The translations under genes and the position numbers were made by a program. From an uncultured Eubacteriales bacterium (GTDB taxonomy: Bacteria; Bacillota; Clostridia; Oscillospirales; CAG-272), in contig URCP01000096.1 of assembly GCA_900546315.1 (NCBI GenBank), positions 1-10,575 on the forward strand: DNA of 10,575 nt. Reading direction: 5' to 3'. Below are positions 6,260 through 10,575 of this stretch, in pieces (the first letter of the stretch is position 1; the number at the start of each line of letters is the position of its first letter). The notes under the pieces are model-generated. The model did no database searches. It was not told the DNA's origin and worked only from the letters and a program-made list of their open reading frames with translations.

Positions 6260-6270
6260 TCAGGCGTTAT

Positions 6271-6543
6271 TCAGAAAAGATCGGAATGTGTACCGGTGCG
6301 CTGTGCGACAAGTACAAGTCTGTCACGCTCAATCTTATAAACAAGAAGCCAGTCGGGTTTGATATGACATTCGCGAAAGCCGGCGTAATTTCCGGTAAGC
6401 GCGTGGTCACGATGCGCCGCCTCAAGCGGACAGCCATTCAGAAGTTTGTCGAGAACTGTCTCTATAAGCTCACGTTCACAGCCTCTCTTCTTCATCAGCT
6501 TATAGTCGCGTCTGAACTGTGCCGTGGTCTCAAGTATCAGCAT
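6271..6543 (-). CDS. yafQ: YafQ-family toxin, type II mRNA interferase
   Basis: A 90-residue RelE-superfamily toxin that should cleave mRNA on translating ribosomes. The YafQ active-site pattern is intact: H47 (RDHALTG), H60 and D64 (ECHIKPDW), and H86 in the C-terminal RTGTHSDLF, matching the catalytic His/Asp set known for E. coli YafQ. Length is normal. The ATG at 6543 gives a 14-base overlap with the end of the antitoxin gene, the usual arrangement for coupled translation; upstream in-frame ATGs lie inside the antitoxin gene and would add unrelated residues. There is no sign of frameshift or decay, so the toxin is likely functional and needs its antitoxin. Confidence 0.93.
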   Translation of the reverse strand: MLILETTAQFRRDYKLMKKRGCERELIETVLDKLLNGCPLEAAHRDHALTGNYAGFRECHIKPDWLLVYKIERDRLVLVAQRTGTHSDLF

Positions 6544-6841
6544 TCCGGTCCTCCGCGGCAAGCTCGTCATCAAGTTCGTCGAGCAGCTCCTTCGCGGAAG
6601 AGTATTGTTTGGTCTTGATTTTTCCCGCCGCGATGTCACGTGCTTCTGCCATTGCTTTTTCGGTCTGGGCGTTGTACCTCTGACGACGGATAGCGAACGG
6701 GAATCCGCCAGCGTCGATCGACATGCAGAGGAAAATATTCACAGCGTCGGTAAGTGTGATACCGAATGATGTAAACAATTCCTCAGCTTCCGACTTTATC
6801 TCCGGGTCGACACGGATATTCAGGTTTGACGTCTTTGCCAT
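6530..6841 (-). CDS. dinJ: RelB/DinJ-family antitoxin
   Basis: A 103-residue antitoxin. The N-terminal ribbon-helix-helix (NLNIRVDPEIKSEAEELF, then TLTDAVNIFL) should bind DNA as a dimer and autoregulate the operon; the acidic C-terminal part from about residue 55 should wrap and inhibit the toxin. The ATG at 6841 is chosen because AAGGAG lies exactly 9 bases upstream; in-frame ATGs at 6862, 6850 and 6847 precede or crowd that site. It is first in the operon, ahead of the toxin, as is standard for this family. The GGFPFAI motif after the second helix is typical of DinJ. Confidence 0.92.
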   Translation of the reverse strand: MAKTSNLNIRVDPEIKSEAEELFTSFGITLTDAVNIFLCMSIDAGGFPFAIRRQRYNAQTEKAMAEARDIAAGKIKTKQYSSAKELLDELDDELAAEDRNADT

Positions 6842-6864
6842 CTGCATCATCTCCTTACACACCC

Positions 6865-6893
6865 ATTATATCACATTGTGTGCACGTTGTCAA
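6865..6893 (-). promoter_or_regulatory. Perfect consensus promoter of the toxin-antitoxin operon with operator
   Basis: On the minus strand TTGACA (6893-6888), 17-base spacer, TATAAT (6870-6865), both exact. The spacer holds the inverted repeat CACATTGTG (6872-6880) overlapping the -10 edge, and the palindrome TTGCGCAA (6899-6906) lies just upstream of the -35. A strong promoter with an operator in its spacer suits autorepression by a ribbon-helix-helix antitoxin. The leader is about 17 bases. Confidence 0.85.
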
Positions 6894-6912
6894 CCCTTTT
6901 GCGCAATAATCC

Positions 6913-6993
6913 TTAATTTGTATAAAGTTTGAGCAGGAGAGGGGGTGCAGGGGGAGATGGAGGACTTTTCAAAGTCCTCCATCTCCCCCTGCA
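6913..6993 (+). repeat. Hairpin-tailed repeat, copy C, with 48-base near-palindrome
   Basis: The head TGTATAAAGTTTGAG (6919-6933) is identical to copy B. A G-rich stretch with GTGC follows, then a perfect inverted repeat at 6946-6993: two 23-base arms, from TGCAGGGGG inward to GACTTT and back, separated by TC. Neither side has a U-tract, so it is not a standard terminator, although it begins 10 bases after the stop of the membrane protein gene (read leftward) and may act as a transcription or decay barrier. Confidence 0.75.
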
Positions 6994-7003
6994 AGCTATC
7001 AAT

Positions 7004-7645
7004 TTATATCCTGCTTTTGTCATTGATTTTCCCGACCAGAGTATCGACTTCGATATCGTTGTTCTTAACGGGAATTTCGGCTTTGTTTTCGCCGTCGTCG
7101 AGGGTGAGGGTGGTGACGGCGCGTTTGAGTCCGGCGCAGGTTATTTCTTTGTCTTGGGATTTTGCCGTGACTTTTGCCATGTCGAAGGTTATGTGTCTGG
7201 CTTCGGCGGTGTCGTCGGCGGCGTTTATGTTGTAGAGTCTGAGGTCTAAAGTGTTTGACTTTTTGTCTTTGATGAAGCGGAGGTCGGCGTGGGTGAAGAG
7301 TTCGCTTCTTGGCTTTCCGGCGGAGTCGGTTTTGGCGAATTTATTTCCTTCGAAGGTGAATTCGTCGGAGGTGTAGTCGGGGGCGGTTTCGTATGAGGGT
7401 TCGGAGGCTTTGAGGGCGGTCACTTTGTCCTGGAAGTAGGCGGCGTAGGATTGGTCGCTGACTTTCAGGGTGAAGCCGAGGACGAGGAGGACGGCGCCGA
7501 CGGCGAGGATGGGGGTGCTGAGCGCCCATATTTCCCATGAATAGTAGTAGATGATGAGCCCGGCGGCGAGGAATACTATCCCGGCGATCATGAGCGGCAT
7601 GGTGTTTCTGAAATAGCGCATGAGTTTCTGATTCTTTGGTTTCAT
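7004..7645 (-). CDS. Two-helix membrane protein of unknown function
   Basis: A 213-residue protein I do not recognise. It has a basic N-terminus (KPKNQKLMRYFR), two hydrophobic segments (about 16-34 and 43-61) separated by a short turn with YYYSWEIW, then a soluble, charged domain of about 150 residues. The paired helices with a short loop put both ends on the same side, and the basic N-terminus suggests the cytoplasm. The soluble part contains repeated short beta-like stretches (EFTFEGNKF, TLDLRLYNI, RAVTTLTLDD) and one Cys. The ATG at 7645 has AAAGGA 9 bases upstream. It has its own perfect promoter and no partner gene on the same transcript. The toxin-antitoxin operon follows in the same orientation but from a separate promoter. 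Confidence 0.8.
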   Translation of the reverse strand: MKPKNQKLMRYFRNTMPLMIAGIVFLAAGLIIYYYSWEIWALSTPILAVGAVLLVLGFTLKVSDQSYAAYFQDKVTALKASEPSYETAPDYTSDEFTFEGNKFAKTDSAGKPRSELFTHADLRFIKDKKSNTLDLRLYNINAADDTAEARHITFDMAKVTAKSQDKEITCAGLKRAVTTLTLDDGENKAEIPVKNNDIEVDTLVGKINDKSRI

Positions 7646-7698
7646 GGTGATTTTTCCTTTCGTTGTTCAAAAAGGTTCAGGAATGCGTTCACAACCTC

Positions 7699-7727
7699 AT
7701 TATATCATACGTTCGTGCGATTGTCAA
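7699..7727 (-). promoter_or_regulatory. Perfect consensus promoter of the membrane protein gene
   Basis: On the minus strand TTGACA (7727-7722), 17-base spacer, TATAAT (7704-7699), both exact. Predicted leader about 47 bases. The interval 7728-7798 between it and the AraC gene stop is AT-rich and holds no clear terminator for that gene, so some readthrough from the regulator into this gene is possible. Confidence 0.85.
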
Positions 7728-7798
7728 GTGAAAATTCATTTTAAATTATTTTTTACATTTCGCCGGATCACATGTACTGCCGTGTACGGCGGGAGGAG

Positions 7799-8674
7799 TC
7801 AGAGCGACGTGTCATTTCCGAGTTCCTCTGAGCGTTCGCGGAATTCGCTCGGGGTCATTCCGGTTATTTCACGGAAGACGCGGTTGAAGTTTCTCTGCGA
7901 CATGAAGCCGCATTCAAACGCGATATCCGTGACCGTTTTGTCGGTGAACATCAGGAGCTGCCTTGCCTGTCTTATCCGCAGAGCGTGAAGGAACTCGGGA
8001 AAGCTCGTTTTCATCATTGAGGACATGAGCCGTGAGATCTGACTGCGGCTGAGCCCGACGGCGGCTGTGAGTTTGTTCATTGACAGCTCCGGGTCGCTTA
8101 TGTTGTCCGCGCAGCAGTTCACGATTTTCTGTATGCTGTAGACGCCCGCGGAGTCGCGCGGGCTGATGTCCATCGCGCCGAGAAGCTCGCCGATAGCCGC
8201 GGAGAGGTACGCGAGAACCGTTTCTCTGGTCGTCGCGGATCCGATATAGCGGCTGTCGAGCAGCTCATTTTCGTAATTTCTCACCGCGCTTTCATTCCTT
8301 TTGTTCAGAGCCATCCACATCTGCGCGACGCGTACAAGACCGTCGCCGAATCCGGGCGGGAACTCCGAGATATTCACGACAGGGCGTCCGGGGCGTCTCG
8401 TGCACAGAAGCCTGCCGACCGCGCCCAGGTGCTCCGGCGCGAAGATAGCGAGCATCGTCACGTTGTCGCCGATATCGACATAGCTGTGCTCGTCAAACGG
8501 AAAGCCGAGCCAGATATCCCCCTCGCTGAGATCATACGTGACTCCCTTTGAGATAACGCGGTATCTGCCGCTCACGACATAGATGAGCTCCGCCTCGTAG
8601 TGAAAGTGGCTGTAGTATGTGATCTCGCGCTTCATGAGGATTATCGGCTGGCTGTGCGTGAAAAACACCGGCAT
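7799..8674 (-). CDS. AraC-family transcriptional regulator with cupin sensor
   Basis: A 291-residue regulator of normal length for the family. The N-terminal cupin-like sensor (about 15-80) shows HFHYEAELIYVVSGRYRV and LSEGDIWLGFPFDEHSY, the usual ligand-pocket motifs for sugar-responsive AraC proteins. The C-terminal DNA-binding domain has two helix-turn-helix units, about 199-220 (MNKLTAAVGLSRSQISRLM) and 247-270, ending in the hallmark FNRVFREITGMTPSEFRE. The ATG at 8674 has AAAGGAG 9 bases upstream, the strongest site in the window. It is divergent from the solute-binding lipoprotein gene, with about 250 bases between start codons, so it very likely controls that gene in response to an imported carbohydrate. 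The ligand cannot be told from sequence. Confidence 0.94.
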   Translation of the reverse strand: MPVFFTHSQPIILMKREITYYSHFHYEAELIYVVSGRYRVISKGVTYDLSEGDIWLGFPFDEHSYVDIGDNVTMLAIFAPEHLGAVGRLLCTRRPGRPVVNISEFPPGFGDGLVRVAQMWMALNKRNESAVRNYENELLDSRYIGSATTRETVLAYLSAAIGELLGAMDISPRDSAGVYSIQKIVNCCADNISDPELSMNKLTAAVGLSRSQISRLMSSMMKTSFPEFLHALRIRQARQLLMFTDKTVTDIAFECGFMSQRNFNRVFREITGMTPSEFRERSEELGNDTSL

Positions 8675-8716
8675 GACGTATCGCTCCTTTCCGGAATAAG
8701 CGCTGGTTCGCGGCTG

Positions 8717-8728
8717 TTTTCATGAAAA
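8717..8728. promoter_or_regulatory. Palindrome in the AraC leader
   Basis: TTTTCATGAAAA is a perfect 12-base palindrome, about 45 bases upstream of the regulator start codon and inside its predicted leader. It could be a protein-binding site. AraC proteins usually bind direct rather than inverted repeats, so another regulator is more likely if the site is real. Confidence 0.35.
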
Positions 8729-8739
8729 ACGTGCCGGTT

Positions 8740-8752
8740 CAGTGTTCCACTG
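8740..8752. promoter_or_regulatory. Inverted repeat at the AraC transcription start
   Basis: CAGTG and CACTG flank TTC, giving a perfect 13-base inverted repeat. It begins 6 bases downstream of the -10 of the regulator promoter, overlapping the expected start site, a position suited to repression. Confidence 0.4.
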
Positions 8753-8757
8753 TAAAT

Positions 8758-8786
8758 ATAATATCATATCCGGCGGGTTTTGTCCA
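8758..8786 (-). promoter_or_regulatory. Promoter of the AraC gene
   Basis: On the minus strand TGGACA (8786-8781), 17-base spacer, TATTAT (8763-8758); each hexamer matches five of six. The leader is about 75 bases and carries two palindromes. Confidence 0.65.
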
Positions 8787-8860
8787 GTGCTTTTCGGAAA
8801 AAATGTCCGCGGATTTTTCGCCAGGCGCGACATTCTGTCCATATCCCGCGACAATAATAC

Positions 8861-8889
8861 TTTTCAGGAAACGCTTTGTATGGTATAAT
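8861..8889 (+). promoter_or_regulatory. Promoter of the solute-binding protein gene
   Basis: TTTTCA (8861-8866), 17-base spacer, TATAAT (8884-8889), with TGG just before the -10 (extended -10). The weak -35 suits an activator-dependent promoter under the divergent AraC protein. The spacer contains GAAACGCTTTG (8868-8878), whose AAACGCTTT core resembles a catabolite-repression (cre) or LacI-family site, although the flanks deviate. Confidence 0.7.
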
Positions 8890-8922
8890 ATATACAAACC
8901 TATGAGTTCGGAGGAATTAAAT

Positions 8923-10377
8923 ATGAATATAAACAAGCGCGTATCCCTTCTTCTCGCGGCGTTCCTCGCCGTTTCGTCTCTCGCCTCCTGCGGGGACACC
9001 TCAGATCAGGGCGGCGAAACCACGCCCTCCGGCGACACGACATCCGCCGAGGTCAAAGAGGAATACACCTTCTCAAGAGCTTACGACGGGCAGGAGATCA
9101 GGGTTCTGAACTGCGACGACATCTTCTCGATGCACGCCCGCGTCGACACTCAGGAGACTACCGGAGACGCCCTCAACGACGCGCAGTACAACGCCGTCAG
9201 AAAGCTTGAGAGTCTTATGGGCATCACATGGACCGAGACGAACGTCCATCTTCAGAACGAGCTTCCGGAGATGACCACCCAGCTGATCCTCTCGGGCGAC
9301 GACGAATATGAGATCATATATCAGAGCAACTCTCAGAATTATTATCAATTCGCGGATCAGGGGTATTTCTACAATCTTCTTGACTACACGGAAGCTCAGC
9401 TCGACAAGGACTGGTGGCTTGACAACTTCAACAGCCTCATGACGGTTGACGGCAAGCTCTACGCGGGTCTCGGCTACTCGCATCTCTGCTGCGTCGACTC
9501 GATCGGTATGCTCTATTTCAATCAGGACATGGCGGAGAGCCTGAATCTCGATCTCCCGTACGACCTTGTCAGAAACGGCACCTGGACAATCGACGTTCTC
9601 GGTACTTACTGCAAAGCTGCCGCCAACTTGAACGGCGACGACAGCTTCACGTGGAAGGACGACGGAAGCTGCGTATGGGGCATGAGCGCCGCTTCTAACG
9701 CGGGCGCGGGCTGGCTACACTATTTCGGCGAGGATATCATTACAAACCAGAACGGAAAAGCGGTTCTCACCGGCGGCTCCACCGACAGGTTCTACAACGC
9801 CTGTGAAAAGATCGCCTCCACCATCGGCGCGAAAGACGGCTCAATCTACCTCGGTCACTACTCCGGCGACGACAACCCCGGTTCGTACATAAACTGCTTT
9901 GAGGCTCAGCGCGCGCTCTTCGGCTGCTCCGAGGTCGCGAAAGCCAACAGAATGAGAAACCTCGACTTCATGTTCGGCGCGCTTCCCTATCCGAAGCTCG
10001 ACGAGAAGCAGGAGCGTTACTATGAAAGTCTGTCCTTCCCGGCGTCCGGCGTGGCAATTCCTGTGACCTGCAAGGATCCCGTCCGCTCGGCGGCTGTCGG
10101 CGACGCTGTCAACTATATCTATTATAAGGATGTCTGGCCGACCTTCTCCGAGGTCACCCTCAAGGCGAAGAACCTCCGCAATGACGATTCAATCGAGATG
10201 CTCGGCATAATCCTCGAGTCCGCGGCTCCGAACCTCGCGGAAGTATACAATATAGGCATCGGCTATACAGACGCCCTCTCGGCAAAGCTCCGCGCCGGCG
10301 ATTCCGCGGTCGCCTCCCTCCTCGCCTCCTACAAGGACGCGATCGAGGCGGATCTCGAAAAGGTCAACAATCAGTGA
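8923..10377 (+). CDS. Extracellular solute-binding lipoprotein of a carbohydrate ABC transporter
   Basis: A 484-residue family-1-type binding protein that should capture a sugar or oligosaccharide outside the cell and deliver it to an ABC permease. The N-terminus has a basic start, a hydrophobic stretch (8-20) and the lipobox L20-A-S-C23, then a Thr/Ser/Gly/Asp-rich linker to about residue 45. The mature domain is rich in aromatic residues (QNYYQF, DWWLDNF, WTIDVLGTY, GWLHYF) as expected of a sugar pocket. The ATG at 8923 is preceded by GGAGG 8 bases upstream; an in-frame ATG at 8902 lies before that site and is rejected. Divergent from the AraC gene. No permease follows within the window: the sequence passes straight into a mobile-element gene fragment. 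Which sugar is unknown. Confidence 0.92.
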   Translation: MNINKRVSLLLAAFLAVSSLASCGDTSDQGGETTPSGDTTSAEVKEEYTFSRAYDGQEIRVLNCDDIFSMHARVDTQETTGDALNDAQYNAVRKLESLMGITWTETNVHLQNELPEMTTQLILSGDDEYEIIYQSNSQNYYQFADQGYFYNLLDYTEAQLDKDWWLDNFNSLMTVDGKLYAGLGYSHLCCVDSIGMLYFNQDMAESLNLDLPYDLVRNGTWTIDVLGTYCKAAANLNGDDSFTWKDDGSCVWGMSAASNAGAGWLHYFGEDIITNQNGKAVLTGGSTDRFYNACEKIASTIGAKDGSIYLGHYSGDDNPGSYINCFEAQRALFGCSEVAKANRMRNLDFMFGALPYPKLDEKQERYYESLSFPASGVAIPVTCKDPVRSAAVGDAVNYIYYKDVWPTFSEVTLKAKNLRNDDSIEMLGIILESAAPNLAEVYNIGIGYTDALSAKLRAGDSAVASLLASYKDAIEADLEKVNNQ

Positions 10378-10411
10378 TAAAAACTTCCCGCCGAAATGGC
10401 GAGTGTGCGTA

Positions 10412-10575
10412 AGACAGCATTGTGCCGAAATCAACGAAGCGGCACGAAACCGCATGGAGCTGATCGTGCCAGAGCTGGCAAAGCAGTACGGCGTGACAGA
10501 GCAACTGAAAGCTGAAAACCAAATGGAATGGGTGCGGCAGATGAACGCTTGCAAGGCGCAGGCAGAGGAAGTTGT
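10412..10575 (+). pseudogene. tnpV: TnpV C-terminal fragment, 5'-truncated, continues past the window
   Basis: The frame reading AEINEAARNRMELIVPEL, then GVTEQLKAENQMEWVRQMN and KAQAEEVV, matches the C-terminal half of TnpV, a small protein carried by clostridial conjugative and mobilizable elements whose exact job is unclear. The N-terminal half (normally about 60-70 residues ending in a leucine-rich segment) is absent: upstream the frame runs through unrelated sequence back into the binding-protein gene, and no start codon with a ribosome binding site is present. Homology begins about 35-50 bases after the binding-protein stop. It is probably a decayed mobile-element remnant; a chimeric assembly join is the alternative. 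The 3' end is outside the window. Confidence 0.8.

Noticed and set aside
7728..7798. Possible terminator after the AraC gene
   Set aside because: Only 4-5 bp stems (CGCCG/CGGCG, GCCG/CGGC) can be drawn and no U-tract follows on the minus strand.
10388..10400. Possible terminator after the binding-protein gene (CGCC/GGCG)
   Set aside because: A 4-bp stem with no T-run after it; too weak to call.
10189..10554. Minus-strand frame of 121 codons across the junction at the right end
   Set aside because: It spans the end of the binding-protein gene and the TnpV fragment in antisense, both of which are identified by protein motifs on the plus strand.
1..10575. CRISPR array, tRNA or rRNA genes
   Set aside because: No regularly spaced direct repeats, no cloverleaf with a GTTCRA T-loop in a proper context, and no rRNA-like conserved stretches were seen on either strand.

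Overview
The window looks like chromosome of a low-abundance or gut-type member of the Clostridia (Firmicutes), most likely near Oscillospiraceae or Christensenellaceae. The reasons are AAAGGA-type ribosome binding sites, near-consensus sigma-A promoters with 17-bp spacers, a dapL-type diaminopimelate pathway, a lipoprotein sugar-binding protein beside an AraC regulator, and a tnpV fragment of the kind carried by clostridial mobile elements. Taxonomy is inferred; protein families were assigned from memory of their motifs, without a database search.

Layout, left to right. Positions 1-317 hold no convincing gene. They contain the terminator of the next operon, a perfect consensus promoter firing leftward out of the window from inside that terminator, and a G/C-homopolymer-rich repeat. 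Positions 318-4739 are one leftward operon: promoter (4711-4739), a membrane-anchored M23/LytM-like protein whose active site is mostly lost (3016-4647), a membrane-anchored VanY-type D,D-carboxypeptidase with a long Asn/Arg/Pro/Gly-rich cytoplasmic tail (1252-2928), and a TIM-barrel sugar isomerase/epimerase (318-1235). Next is dapL (4944-6128), with its own terminator and a structured inverted-repeat element in its 3' region.

Positions 6208-6933 hold a complete DinJ/YafQ-type toxin-antitoxin operon between two identical 15-bp direct repeats. Each repeat is followed by a hairpin, and a third diverged copy lies at the left edge of the window. Positions 7004-7645 encode a two-helix membrane protein of unknown function with a perfect consensus promoter. 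Positions 7799-10377 are a divergent pair: an AraC-family regulator (leftward) and a lipoprotein solute-binding protein (rightward), separated by a regulatory region with facing promoters and palindromes. Thirty-odd bases after the binding protein, where transporter permeases would be expected, the sequence changes to the C-terminal half of a TnpV protein, which runs off the right edge.

How the parts fit: the first operon and dapL both concern peptidoglycan. DapL makes the diaminopimelate precursor, VanY trims the terminal D-Ala, and the dead LytM protein probably binds or regulates wall enzymes. The AraC/binding-protein pair is a carbohydrate-uptake module. The strongest leads are the pseudo-peptidase/carboxypeptidase operon, the hairpin-tailed repeat family bracketing the toxin-antitoxin module, and the promoter embedded in a terminator.
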